From assembly GCF_000756305.1 (NCBI RefSeq), contig NZ_JRFE01000009.1, positions 13,243-77,242 of the forward strand: 64,000 bases of DNA, read 5' to 3'. A program made the translations under genes and the position numbers. The stretch comes from Myxosarcina sp. GI1. Its GTDB lineage: Bacteria; Cyanobacteriota; Cyanobacteriia; Cyanobacteriales; Xenococcaceae. Positions 1-8,260 of this stretch are shown one piece after another (the stretch's first letter is position 1; every line of letters starts with the position of its first letter). The notes under the pieces are model-generated. The model did no database searches and was not told where the DNA came from. It was given only the letters and a program-made list of their open reading frames with translations.

Positions 1-594
1 CACGAAACCACTGCTACTGCTCTAGCCTGGGCTTTATATTGGATTCACAAGCAGCCCGAAGTCAAACAAAAGTTATTAGCCGAATTAGATAGTGTAGATG
101 ACAATATCGATCCCTTAGCCATTTCTCGTTTGCCCTATTTAACTGCCGTATGTAATGAAACTTTGCGGATTTATCCCGTCGCTTTTATGGCTTTTTTACG
201 AATAGCTAAGATGCCCGTAGAAATTATGGGTTATCAAATTTCCCCTGAAACTATGTTGGCTCCCGCAATTTATCTAACTCACCGACGCGAAGATCTTTAC
301 CCCGAACCCCATCTATTCAAACCAGAAAGGTTTTTAGAAAGACAGTATTCCCCCTATGAGTTTTTGCCTTTTGGTGGAGGAAATCGCCGCTGTATCGGTT
401 ATGCTCTGGCTTTACTAGAAATGAAACTAGTTTTGGCTAAGATTTTAACCGAGTGGAAATTGGATTTAGCTAGTAAACATCCCTCAGTTCCCAAACGTCG
501 CGGTGCTACAGTCGCCCCTCATAATGGCGTTCCTTTAACAATCGAAGGAAAACGCGCTCATAAATTCACCAAACAATTATCAATAAGTAAGTAG
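1..594 (+). CDS. Cytochrome P450, C-terminal part (5' end outside window)
   Basis: The frame is open from base 1 and encodes the last 197 residues of a P450. It begins at the I-helix oxygen-activation motif (HETT), contains the K-helix ExxR motif (ETLR), the PERF motif (FKPERF) and the haem-binding loop FGGGNRRCIG with the thiolate cysteine. The wording closely matches the complete P450 at 48679-50058, and both look like the cyanobacterial CYP110 group, which oxidises hydrophobic chains (family knowledge; the substrate here is unknown). An ATG at 130 is in frame but is internal to the domain, so it is not the start. Confidence 0.93.
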   Translation, partial: HETTATALAWALYWIHKQPEVKQKLLAELDSVDDNIDPLAISRLPYLTAVCNETLRIYPVAFMAFLRIAKMPVEIMGYQISPETMLAPAIYLTHRREDLYPEPHLFKPERFLERQYSPYEFLPFGGGNRRCIGYALALLEMKLVLAKILTEWKLDLASKHPSVPKRRGATVAPHNGVPLTIEGKRAHKFTKQLSISK

Positions 595-612
595 AGACAA
601 TTAAAATTGTCT
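595..612. other. Perfect inverted repeat after the P450 stop
   Basis: AGACAATT and AATTGTCT face each other across two bases, starting directly after the stop codon. It could act as a transcript-end hairpin, but there is no U-tract, so the role is uncertain. Confidence 0.3.
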
Positions 613-714
613 GTGGTACTAAAGGATAGAGGTGCAAAAAAAGTTTGTCTCGTACTTGGATTTATTTTTTTCCCTGCTCCTCTACTTTCCTTGTTCCCGA
701 TGCTTTAAAAGTTT

Positions 715-1782
715 ATGTCTCTTCCTTTTGATGCCGACTCAACTTATGCCAGAATAGATCGCTTTTGGTGTCTTCCTGCTAGCTTTGGTATGGAAAGAAC
801 GGCATATCACAACTATCTCAACGAAATTGTCAGCGATCGCTACGTTTTGATTAATGGCTTGCAGTTGCTACGGGACGAACTTCAGTTTGCGGCATCTCAT
901 CCTACCGATATGCACGCCTGTGGGGCGGATTTGAGTTTGCCTAGCGTAGTTACTACCTTAGCCTATACCAACTGTGGCGATCGCATCCATCAGGGAGAAG
1001 TTACCAAACGCTATCGCGATGTAGTGGCGGCTCGTTTTGCTACTCTTTCGGAAATTGGCGAACTCAAACTTGAAGCTTTTTTCCCCGCAGGTGGCGGCAC
1101 GGACAACGGTGCGACTCTGGCACACGTTACCGTTGCCCATCAGCTAGACGAACTGCTACGCCGCCGACTATATGAGGGAAATCCCCAATCGATTGTCCTG
1201 GTGGCAACGGATCTTAAAACTCATGTTGGTCGTTTGGAGGAAGGAGAAAAACGCATCTATGGTAAAACTCGCGAATCTCCCTGGCGAGAACCTCGTAATG
1301 CCTGTGGTGCGATTGTCGGAGCATTAACCGACTATCATCCTCACAATACAATCCATCAGCGTATTCGTGACGATTTAAGCGAACGAAATTTTCAATATCT
1401 TTCCAACCAAAAAATTTTTACCGAGGATGGTACAGACATCACAATGGCAGTAGCGTCGGCAATTGTGGCGATTCGAGGCATTCGCAATACGGCAATGGCA
1501 ATGACCCAGGAAATAGACGAGCGAGGGGTCGCTCATTTAACCGCCAGCACCACTGTCAATCGTCCCTCAAGAGACGATTTAGTAATCTATTTAGCCAGAG
1601 CTACGGTATTTGGGGGTAAAGTACGGATTCAAAGCTTGGGAACTAAAGCCGAACTATATAGTGGTAAGTTAGTCAAATATGCAGGGGAACGACGGCTTCA
1701 GTTAATTTACAACAACCTCGATGGAGATTCCCTACCTATTGAGGAGATACCCTACAAAGTCAAGCGATCGGGTCTAGATTGA
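715..1782 (+). CDS. Conserved-looking hypothetical protein, 355 aa
   Basis: An intact 355-residue soluble protein with ordinary cyanobacterial codon use and HIP1 sites inside the frame. I do not recognise the family. Visible features are a Gly-rich segment (PAGGGTDNG, about residues 123-131), a basic patch ELLRRRLYEG, and a C-terminal half rich in beta-like stretches. There is no signal peptide, membrane segment or obvious metal site. It starts at an ATG 120 bases after the P450 stop. The long, well-formed frame makes it a real gene; its function is unknown. Confidence 0.75.
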   Translation: MSLPFDADSTYARIDRFWCLPASFGMERTAYHNYLNEIVSDRYVLINGLQLLRDELQFAASHPTDMHACGADLSLPSVVTTLAYTNCGDRIHQGEVTKRYRDVVAARFATLSEIGELKLEAFFPAGGGTDNGATLAHVTVAHQLDELLRRRLYEGNPQSIVLVATDLKTHVGRLEEGEKRIYGKTRESPWREPRNACGAIVGALTDYHPHNTIHQRIRDDLSERNFQYLSNQKIFTEDGTDITMAVASAIVAIRGIRNTAMAMTQEIDERGVAHLTASTTVNRPSRDDLVIYLARATVFGGKVRIQSLGTKAELYSGKLVKYAGERRLQLIYNNLDGDSLPIEEIPYKVKRSGLD

Positions 1783-2111
1783 ATCTGCTGTTAATTTATT
1801 CAATTAATTTAATGGGCAATAAGGCGATCGCGCTAGATTAATTGATTATCATCCCCAACTCATAAAGTGCGATCTGTACGGTCTATTTCTCATTACGAGC
1901 GAGCTATAGTATAGAGCGTCTAACCTTCCCCAGGTGTCAAGTGTTGGCGATCCCAGGATTGTAATGCTTAACTATCAATATCTTTACCAGTCTGAGAATG
2001 TTGTTGCTGTATGTGACAATTTTGGGTATTTATTAAAAAACATCAAAAAAGCTAGACATAGCTGCTAGATTGTGGATGTACTCGATCGGCTGTTTGCCGA
2101 GGAGCAAAATT
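1783..2111. other. Intergenic region, nothing definite
   Basis: About 330 bases between the 355-aa gene and a tiny membrane-peptide ORF. It contains one HIP1 site and AT-rich stretches that may hold the promoter of the downstream small genes. I see no gene, RNA or clear terminator. Confidence 0.5.
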
Positions 2112-2204
2112 GTGACAACAATATTAGCAAGCGTTTTGTTTTTGGGCTGGTTATTAGCTGTTACCATCGGCACTTATGCCTATTTCGCTAACGAACAAAA
2201 TTAA
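2112..2204 (+). CDS. Very short single-span membrane peptide, 30 aa
   Basis: A GTG-initiated ORF of 30 codons preceded by GAGGAG with a 7-base spacer, which is ideal for a cyanobacterial start. The peptide is a short N-terminus, one hydrophobic helix (about residues 4-25) and a polar tail ending NEQN. This is the architecture of the small subunits of photosynthetic and respiratory complexes (Pet, Psb, Ndh small subunits). The sequence does not match any I can recall, so no symbol is given. The ribosome-binding site and composition argue for a real gene; homologue conservation would decide. Confidence 0.5.
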   Translation: MTTILASVLFLGWLLAVTIGTYAYFANEQN

Positions 2205-2259
2205 AAATAAGTTCGAGGCTATTCCTCATCGTTTCAAATTTTTAGCATAGGAGGTAAAA

Positions 2260-2454
2260 ATGTCATATTTACCAGAGAGCAAACATCAATTATTTTTTCT
2301 ACATTGCTTGGCAGATAGCGAGAGAGAAAATTTAAGTATTCGCCAAGTACAAATTCTAAAATTGAAATTGAAAGAAGAAAAATTGAGAGATAAGATAGTT
2401 TATCAGTCGATTAAAGACAAAATGTCTAAAAAAGAAAAAATAGCCACAGACTAA
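2260..2454 (+). CDS. Small charged hypothetical protein, 64 aa
   Basis: The ORF starts at an ATG preceded by a near-perfect AGGAGG with a 6-base spacer. The C-terminal half is Lys/Glu-rich and probably helical (KLKLKEEKLRDKI). It lies 55 bases after the 30-aa membrane peptide on the same strand and may be co-transcribed with it. No family recognised. Confidence 0.55.
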   Translation: MSYLPESKHQLFFLHCLADSERENLSIRQVQILKLKLKEEKLRDKIVYQSIKDKMSKKEKIATD

Positions 2455-2490
2455 TAAATAAGCTAGAACTATGCGAACTTAGCAGTTATC

Positions 2491-2553
2491 AATGAGCAAT
2501 GAGCAATGAGCAACGGAGCGGTAAACATTGTTAACTGTTCACTATTCATTGTT
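2491..2553. repeat. Heptamer tandem repeat (STRR), AATGAGC type
   Basis: Three perfect tandem AATGAGC heptamers at 2491-2511 are followed by a partly complementary arm (actgttcactattcattg). Similar arrays occur at 22237, 25879 and 56279. This matches the short tandemly repeated repetitive sequences known from cyanobacterial genomes. Confidence 0.75.
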
Positions 2554-2571
2554 GAATTAGTTCGCAGCCAG

Positions 2572-3876
2572 TTATGCAGGTTTCATTACCACAACACCAT
2601 AAGCATGGGGATCGAGGTATTTTTGTGCTGCTGCCTGTAAATCTTCTGCGGTTACGGTGCGGACGCGATCGGGATAATTTAAGGCTGGAGTCAAACTTTG
2701 CAGTTGAGAATAATAATAACCGTAAAGATTGGCGCGATCGCTCGGTCGTTCGCTGGCGAAGACAAAACGGTTGGCAACTTGGGTACGAATACGAGCAATT
2801 TCTGGTTCGGAAACACCTGCGGTACAAATTGTTTGCAAATGTTCGGCAACTGCTGTTTCTACTGCGGAAATATTTGCCGCTGGCAATCGCGCTGAGATAT
2901 AAAATACACCTTGATAGGTTTGAGTCATATTGCTAACGCCAATTTGCGAAACCAAACCTCTTTCTTCTCTTAAGTCTCTGAACAGACGCGAAACTTTACC
3001 CTGTCCTAAAATTGCCGATAGCACGTCTAAAGCATAAGTTGCTTCTAATTCCATCATGCCAGGTACGCGCCACATCATTACCAGTCGCGCCTGCTGTAAA
3101 TTTTCATCGGTGTATTCGCGACGCACTATTTCTTTAAAAGCAGGTTCTGCTGCTAAAGATCTAGAATTTTGCTGCCGTTCCTGACGATAGTTAGTTTCAA
3201 CAATATTAGTATCGGCTTTGGTTTCTGACGCGGCTTTGGCAATAATATCGATTAGCTGGGTTTCGGGTAAATTGCCTACCGCTACTACCGTCATTGACTG
3301 AGGCTGATACCAGGAAGCATGAAAATCGCGCATTTGTTGCGATCGCATGTTGGCAATTACCGATGCGGGACCCAATACGGGACGGCGATAGGGCAATGTC
3401 TCAAAACAAGTTTCCATCGAACGATAGAAAGTACGTTTGCTAGGATTATCTTCCGAACGGCGAATTTCTTCTAAAACGACTAATTTTTCACGCTCGAACG
3501 CTTCATCTTCAATACTGGGATTTAGAGCTACATCTAGCTGTAGGGGTGCTAGTTCGGCAAAATCTTTAGGAGCAGTAGTAATGTAATAGTGAGTGTAATC
3601 TTGACTGGTAGCGGCGTTGGTAACTGCCCCTCTTTCTTCAATTAAATGCTCGAACTCTCCCATTTTCAGGCTGGGAGTGCCTTTAAAAACTATATGCTCT
3701 AAAAAATGCGCCATGCCGTTAATTTCGTCAGTTTCTCTAGTCGAACCAACATTAAGCCAGACATTGAGATTTATTGCTTCGATTGGCATTTGTTCGACAA
3801 TTACAGTCAAACCATTATCTAGTTTTTCAACTGTAGGAGCGTTTAATTGCGGTTTGGTGATAAGATTGGAGGTCAT
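2572..3876 (-). CDS. M16 family zinc metallopeptidase, 434 aa
   Basis: An insulinase/processing-peptidase-type protein. The inverted zinc motif HxxEH is visible as HFLEH near residue 58, followed by the EEIRRSEDNP segment that supplies the third ligand glutamate. The C-terminal half shows the typical second M16 domain (REERGLVSQIG, then ASERPSDRANLYGYY). Length fits the roughly 430-residue single-subunit bacterial forms. There is no signal peptide, so it is probably cytoplasmic. Cyanobacteria commonly carry two M16 genes in tandem; only one is seen here. Start ATG at 3876. The adjacent gene on the same strand, tsaB, ends well upstream and is separately promoted or loosely linked. Confidence 0.9.
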   Translation of the reverse strand: MTSNLITKPQLNAPTVEKLDNGLTVIVEQMPIEAINLNVWLNVGSTRETDEINGMAHFLEHIVFKGTPSLKMGEFEHLIEERGAVTNAATSQDYTHYYITTAPKDFAELAPLQLDVALNPSIEDEAFEREKLVVLEEIRRSEDNPSKRTFYRSMETCFETLPYRRPVLGPASVIANMRSQQMRDFHASWYQPQSMTVVAVGNLPETQLIDIIAKAASETKADTNIVETNYRQERQQNSRSLAAEPAFKEIVRREYTDENLQQARLVMMWRVPGMMELEATYALDVLSAILGQGKVSRLFRDLREERGLVSQIGVSNMTQTYQGVFYISARLPAANISAVETAVAEHLQTICTAGVSEPEIARIRTQVANRFVFASERPSDRANLYGYYYSQLQSLTPALNYPDRVRTVTAEDLQAAAQKYLDPHAYGVVVMKPA

Positions 3877-3994
3877 TCTGCTCGAATTGGACGCGAGGAG
3901 TTACATTATAAATCGCAGTCGAGCCTGTTTGCTGCCTCGACACGCTTCTACATTTTGACACTTATTTAATAAAGATCTAAAAACTAATCGCTCT

Positions 3995-4624
3995 TTAGAC
4001 TGGACTTTGTCCGTAAAAAGGTATGACTTCCGACCAATAAGAAAATTTTTGCTGTTGCCATTGTTGCTCTGCTAGTTCTATCAGTGCAGTGACGGTAGTT
4101 GCCAAATTTTCTGGAGCTTCTATTGTTTGGTATGGTTCGGTCAAACTAGCTAAAGTTGCTTGCCAGTTTTCTAGGGTCATTGTCGTGTCTGCTAGCCGTA
4201 CCTGCAAAGTGTGGCTAGAGTCGAATTGATATATCGCTACAAACAATTGTCCCTGTCTGGCTGGCATTTGAACTGCCAAAAGCTTATTAGAGTTGTAATT
4301 TTTAACGGCGGCAAAAGCTATAGCGGCTAAAGTAGAAATGCCGAATAAGGGAATGTCTAGCTGTTGGGCAATAGTACGAGCAGTAGCCACACCCACTCTA
4401 GTTCCCGTAAAGCCTCCAGGTCCTCTAGCAACGGCAACATATTTAAGATCTTGCCAAGTCTGCGGTTGCAGCATTTCTTGAAGATATAGGTGTAAGTGCG
4501 ATGATAGATCTCGTCCCAAATTCCAGGTTTGTTCTCGGCAATCGCCCAGACGATTATCGATTGCTATACCTAAATAGGGCGTAGTAGTATGCAGTGCCAA
4601 AGCATATTTATCACTTGAAGACAT
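3995..4624 (-). CDS. tsaB: TsaB, tRNA threonylcarbamoyladenosine biosynthesis subunit
   Basis: A 209-residue ASKHA-fold protein. It carries the signature ARGPGGFTGTRVGVATARTI in the middle of the N-terminal domain and an N-terminal ALHTTTPYLGIAI strand, as in TsaB (YeaZ). It partners TsaD and TsaE to make t6A at position 37 of ANN-decoding tRNAs. TsaB lacks the metal-binding histidines of TsaD, and none are seen. It starts at an ATG at 4624, 38 bases downstream of the end of the GAF-LuxR gene on the same strand, so the two may be co-transcribed. Confidence 0.92.
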   Translation of the reverse strand: MSSSDKYALALHTTTPYLGIAIDNRLGDCREQTWNLGRDLSSHLHLYLQEMLQPQTWQDLKYVAVARGPGGFTGTRVGVATARTIAQQLDIPLFGISTLAAIAFAAVKNYNSNKLLAVQMPARQGQLFVAIYQFDSSHTLQVRLADTTMTLENWQATLASLTEPYQTIEAPENLATTVTALIELAEQQWQQQKFSYWSEVIPFYGQSPV

Positions 4625-4662
4625 TAGAGTGTTAGTTAGATTACCGTAAGATTCTACATAAT

Positions 4663-5790
4663 TTATAGACCCAAAAAACCTTTTGAATATGCTTTGTATA
4701 TAGCTTGAATGCGCGTACGAGCCTGAAGCTTATTTACGGCATTATTAACGTGAAACTTGACGGTGCGATCGCTGATAAATAATTTTTGAGCAATTTCGCG
4801 ATCGCGCAGTCCCTCAGCTAGAAGTTGCACGATTTCTCGTTCTCGATGAGAAAGAGAAGACTCTGTTTTTGATTTGTAGGTGTAGGGGATAAATAATCTC
4901 AACCTGACTAAATTACGTTCGGATTTGGCAGTTTGTACTTCACCCCCCATGCTAGTAATTACTAAAGTAATGTTTTTCCAAGCTGCTTGTTGCTGAAAAT
5001 TTGTCTCTGAAAGCGACATTGCCTCCAAACACAGGCGATCTCCTTCATAAGTCAAACGGCAATAACTACACTTGTTGGCTTTAAGGATTTCTGCGGTGCG
5101 TAGCAAGATATAGTTAACTGAAATAGTTAGAGATTGTTCTGTACCTACCAGAGTTAACCGCACCTCGCTCAAAATTTCTGATATTTGTTCTGAAAGTGGC
5201 GTATCTAGCAGAGATTCCGAGTCAATATCCTGTGATTTATGGCGATACAATCGAGCGTTATTTAACGCTACAGCTACCGAACTACAGAGAATTCTTAAGG
5301 CTTCTAAAAATTCTGCATTCATTGGCTGATGGCTAAAAACTGCCAGTACTCCAATGACGCGATCGGCAATTTTTTCTGTATTGTCACTTATTGCTAAGGG
5401 CAAACCTGCAAAACCACAAAGATTGTTAGCAATTGCCCACTGCCGATCTTTAACCCATGATTCTGCCGCTAGCTGATTGCTTAAAAAAGGAATACCGTGT
5501 TGCGCTATTTTGCCTACCTTATAGGCGCCCATTGGCACTTTGGCAAATTCACCATCAAGACGGGTATACATTCCCGATGAGGCTACCAGGGTTAGTGCGT
5601 TGCGATCGCTGTCTACTAGCCAAATACGAGCAAACGCACAGTCAAAATTATCTACCAAACCATCAGTTATGCGACGGGCGATCGCTTCTGGTTCGAGATT
5701 GCCTGCCAAACTTTGATTTAACCGATTGATGTTTTGCAGTTCGAATAACAGCCGAGTCGGATCTAAAAAAGCCGAACCTAATTCGTACAC
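4663..5790 (-). CDS. GAF domain and LuxR-type HTH transcriptional regulator
   Basis: A 375-residue protein with a GAF-like sensory domain (about residues 20-185, with GLPLAIS and VIGVLAVFS strands) and a C-terminal LuxR/FixJ helix-turn-helix (about 312-370: LSHREREIVQLLAEG, then IAQKLFISDRTVKFHV). There is no receiver domain, so it is not a phosphorelay regulator; the GAF domain is probably the input. Two CxxC-like cysteines lie near the linker (KCSYCR), possibly redox or metal related. The start is a GTG with no clear ribosome-binding site, so the exact N-terminus is uncertain. Targets unknown. Confidence 0.85.
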   Translation of the reverse strand: MYELGSAFLDPTRLLFELQNINRLNQSLAGNLEPEAIARRITDGLVDNFDCAFARIWLVDSDRNALTLVASSGMYTRLDGEFAKVPMGAYKVGKIAQHGIPFLSNQLAAESWVKDRQWAIANNLCGFAGLPLAISDNTEKIADRVIGVLAVFSHQPMNAEFLEALRILCSSVAVALNNARLYRHKSQDIDSESLLDTPLSEQISEILSEVRLTLVGTEQSLTISVNYILLRTAEILKANKCSYCRLTYEGDRLCLEAMSLSETNFQQQAAWKNITLVITSMGGEVQTAKSERNLVRLRLFIPYTYKSKTESSLSHREREIVQLLAEGLRDREIAQKLFISDRTVKFHVNNAVNKLQARTRIQAIYKAYSKGFLGL

Positions 5791-5986
5791 GGGATACTTA
5801 GTACAAGACAGTCGTAATTTTATTTACGTTCAGGTCAAAGTTTTTCACTGTATCATCGAATACTAACGTAGCAATTCTCGTTTGGCTGCAATACACTTCT
5901 TACAGGCATCAGTTGTTAACAGCTAAGTATTAAAAGTCGTGAATTCAGAGAAATTCGGATTTTTTAATCTTTCTATCGAGGCTTAA

Positions 5987-6024
5987 TTACCAAATAGTAT
6001 AATTAAAAGTATAATTATTGGTAA
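5987..6024. promoter_or_regulatory. Likely operator of the toxin-antitoxin operon
   Basis: TTACCAA (5987) and TTGGTAA (6018) form an inverted repeat that encloses two direct copies of AGTATAATTA (5996 and 6008) separated by two bases. It ends 10 bases before the antitoxin ATG. Ribbon-helix-helix antitoxins normally bind such symmetric sites to autoregulate; the assignment is inference from position and symmetry. Confidence 0.55.
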
Positions 6025-6034
6025 AACTTAAAAA

Positions 6035-6283
6035 ATGGCTAAAGTCAAAACCGCAGTATCCCTTTCAGAGGAAGTATTGTTAAATGCTGACAAACTAGCA
6101 GAATCGCTATCGACTTCCCGCAGTCAAATATTTGAACTTGCTTTATCAGAGTTTATTTCTCGCCATCAAAATCAACAGATGTTAGCGCAATTGGACGCTG
6201 TGTATTGCGAAGACTCAGCCGATGAGATCGAACTGACTCGACAGATGAAGTCCGTTCACCAGTCTGTCGTTGAAGAATGGTAA
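6035..6283 (+). CDS. Ribbon-helix-helix antitoxin, MazE/CopG-like
   Basis: 82 residues. The N-terminal stretch VKTAVSLSEEVLLNADKLAE followed by STSRSQIFELALSEFI is a ribbon-helix-helix DNA-binding domain. The acidic C-terminus is the likely toxin-neutralising tail. The stop codon overlaps the start of the toxin gene, the usual translational coupling of toxin-antitoxin pairs. An inverted repeat lies directly upstream. Confidence 0.88.
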   Translation: MAKVKTAVSLSEEVLLNADKLAESLSTSRSQIFELALSEFISRHQNQQMLAQLDAVYCEDSADEIELTRQMKSVHQSVVEEW

Positions 6284-6630
6284 TCAAACAAGGCGATATT
6301 TATTGGATAGACTTAGGCGAACCTATTGGCGCACAGTCCGCTTATCGTCATCCTCATGTAGTTATTCAAAATAATGTTTTTAATCAGTCGCGCATTGCTA
6401 CTGTAATTGTCTGCGCTTTAACTTCTAATTTAAAAAGAGCCAATGCACCAGGAAATATTTTATTAGAAAAAGACGAGGCTAATTTGCCCAAACAGAGTAT
6501 CGTTAACGTATCGCAGATTTTTACTGTTAGCAAAGAACAGCTACAGCAGAAAATTGGAACTTTAAGTAAGGTAAGAATCGAGCAGATTTTAGCGGGAATT
6601 CAACTCGTAATTGAACCAAAAGATGTTTGA
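6277..6630 (+). CDS. MazF/PemK-like mRNA interferase toxin
   Basis: 117 residues with the MazF signature: IKQGDIYWIDLGEP at the N-terminus, RHPHVVIQNNVFN, then VIVCALTSNLKRANAPGN and the later strand PKQSIVNVSQIFTVSK. MazF toxins cut mRNA at short sequence motifs and are held inactive by the partner antitoxin. The ATG lies within the last codons of the antitoxin (7-base overlap). The 3' end abuts a truncated macro-domain gene on the opposite strand, suggesting that the pair landed beside or in that gene. Confidence 0.9.
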   Translation: MVIKQGDIYWIDLGEPIGAQSAYRHPHVVIQNNVFNQSRIATVIVCALTSNLKRANAPGNILLEKDEANLPKQSIVNVSQIFTVSKEQLQQKIGTLSKVRIEQILAGIQLVIEPKDV

Positions 6631-7025
6631 TAATGCGATATCGTTTGATGTTGAGGATGTCCTGTTTCAATAATAAATGAAGTACCTACTGGTTGTTCGC
6701 CACGAAATTCTCTAATGATGTATTCCTGTACTTTATCCATTAAATCTATTCCAAAATAACGGATAATAGCTAAATCTACTCCATCATCCATCAAGCCAAA
6801 AGAATTACCAGCACTGACCATACAATCATATTCTGGAATATTTTCAAAGCGGTCGTTTATAACTAAAACAGATTCAATTTGTGCAAATCTCTCTTGTAGT
6901 TCCGAACAAAGCTCAGTAATGGGATCGACGATAATTAATTTAATATCTTGAGCTTCAATTTGCTTATAATCCAGTTTTTGAATTGCTATCCATAAGATTA
7001 GTTCTAGTTTAAAGCCGAAATCACT
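6600..7025 (-). pseudogene. Macro-domain protein remnant, no start and truncated C-terminus
   Basis: Reading the minus strand from 7025 gives an open frame with the macro-domain core: a strand IKLIIVDP, then CMVSAGNSFGLMDDGVDLAI (ADP-ribose-binding loop) and GEQPVGTSFIIETGHP. No ATG, GTG or TTG precedes the first strand; the only ATG (6821) is inside the core. After ETGHP the sequence departs from the family, which normally continues into a LIxAPTMR-like strand, and the frame runs into the 3' end of the toxin gene. I call it a decayed gene cut at about 6640-6660. Confidence 0.6.
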
Positions 7026-7138
7026 TTACACTTTACTTTGCATCGTAAATTATAAATTTAGTTTAATTAGTTCGCGTTAAATGACCAAATAAAAAAATTC
7101 TACGAAAAGTCAATTATGAGATAAATATGAAAAAACGA

Positions 7139-7144
7139 TATAAT
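7139..7144 (+). promoter_or_regulatory. Possible -10 element of the mntC operon
   Basis: A TATAAT hexamer sits 30 bases before the mntC ATG. No convincing -35 element is seen 17 bases upstream, so the promoter may need an activator. Confidence 0.3.
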
Positions 7145-7173
7145 GATGAAATCGAGGGTCACTTACTTTTTAT

Positions 7174-8166
7174 ATGGCGGAAACTTTTTTCAGGCGAAGC
7201 ATTATTTTGTTTTTTAGCATCACACTAAGTATGTGGCTTACAGGCTGTGATGGAACAGAGCAAACTTCGTCAACAGCTAGCTCGAACAGTACCAGTACCA
7301 CTGATGTTGCCAGTGACTCATCAACTGATAAAAAGAAAGTTTTAACTACCTTTAGCGTTTTAGCCGATATTGCTCAAAACGTAGCAGGGGATAAGCTAAA
7401 TGTAGAGTCAATTACGCGCATCGGTGCGGAAATTCACGGCTACGAACCCACACCCAGCGACATTGTTAAAGTCCAGAATGCCGACTTAATTCTTTACAAC
7501 GGTATGGATTTGGAGCGTTGGTTCGAGCAGTTTTTAGGTAATGTAAAGGGTGTCCCTTCGGCATTATTAACAGAAGGTATCGAGCCAATCCCAATTTCTG
7601 AAGGATCTTACACTAACAAACCCAACCCTCATGCCTGGATGTCCCCTCGCAACGCGCTAGTTTACGTGGAGAACATTCGTCAAGCCTTTGTCAAACTCGA
7701 TCCCGAAAATGCCGATACTTATAATGCTAATGCCAAAGCCTACAGCGCAAAGCTCAGCACCATTGATGAAACGCTAGAGGCAGATTTAAGTAAAGTACCC
7801 GAACAGCAAAGGTATTTAGTAAGTTGCGAAGGTGCGTTTTCTTATCTGGCTCGCGACTATGATATGGAAGAAATCTATATCTGGCCTATAAACGCCGAAC
7901 AGCAGTATACTCCCAAGCAGATACAAAGGGTAATTGAGGAAGTAAAAACTAATAATATACCCACGATTTTTTGTGAAACTACCGTCAGCGATGAAGGACA
8001 AAAACAAGTGGCTCAAACAACGGGGGCAAATTTTGGGGGCAACCTCTATGTAGATTCCCTTTCTAATAAAGAAGGAGCCGTTCCCACCTTTATTGATTTG
8101 CTCGAATACGATGCCCGTACCATTACCAATGGCTTATTAGCGGGTAGTAACACTGGCAAGCAGTAA
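7174..8166 (+). CDS. mntC: MntC, manganese ABC transporter substrate-binding lipoprotein
   Basis: 330 residues. The N-terminus is a hydrophobic signal with lipobox LTGC (lipidated Cys25), followed by a Ser/Thr-rich tether. The metal ligands of the Mn-type family are visible as His88 (EIHGYE), His153 (NPHAW), Glu219 (SCEGAF) and Asp294. Cys218 and Cys267 correspond to the disulfide known in Synechocystis MntC, and the Glu next to the Cys separates it from Zn-type ZnuA, which has His there. It binds Mn(II) in the periplasm and delivers it to the permease. It is the first gene of an operon with mntB; the ATPase gene between them appears deleted. Confidence 0.92.
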   Translation: MAETFFRRSIILFFSITLSMWLTGCDGTEQTSSTASSNSTSTTDVASDSSTDKKKVLTTFSVLADIAQNVAGDKLNVESITRIGAEIHGYEPTPSDIVKVQNADLILYNGMDLERWFEQFLGNVKGVPSALLTEGIEPIPISEGSYTNKPNPHAWMSPRNALVYVENIRQAFVKLDPENADTYNANAKAYSAKLSTIDETLEADLSKVPEQQRYLVSCEGAFSYLARDYDMEEIYIWPINAEQQYTPKQIQRVIEEVKTNNIPTIFCETTVSDEGQKQVAQTTGANFGGNLYVDSLSNKEGAVPTFIDLLEYDARTITNGLLAGSNTGKQ

Positions 8167-8173
8167 TAAAATC

Positions 8174-8260
8174 ATGTCAACAGTAACTCCAAACCTCGAT
8201 ATCAGCATGACTTTCGACGGTTATCCTTTGAATATATACCAAAACTCTGAGGTAGAGTAA
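8174..8260 (+). pseudogene. 28-codon ORF, likely in-frame remnant of the ATPase gene mntA
   Basis: A short ORF starts 7 bases after the mntC stop and ends TAATG, overlapping the mntB start by one base. This is where the ATPase gene mntA normally lies in the cyanobacterial mntCAB operon, and it keeps the coupling of both junctions. The peptide begins MSTVTPNLDIS and ends MTFDGYPLNIYQNSEVE. From memory these resemble the N-terminal and C-terminal ends of MntA, with no Walker A, signature or Walker B motif between. The simplest reading is an in-frame internal deletion. It could also be a real small protein or an assembly collapse. Confidence 0.5.
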
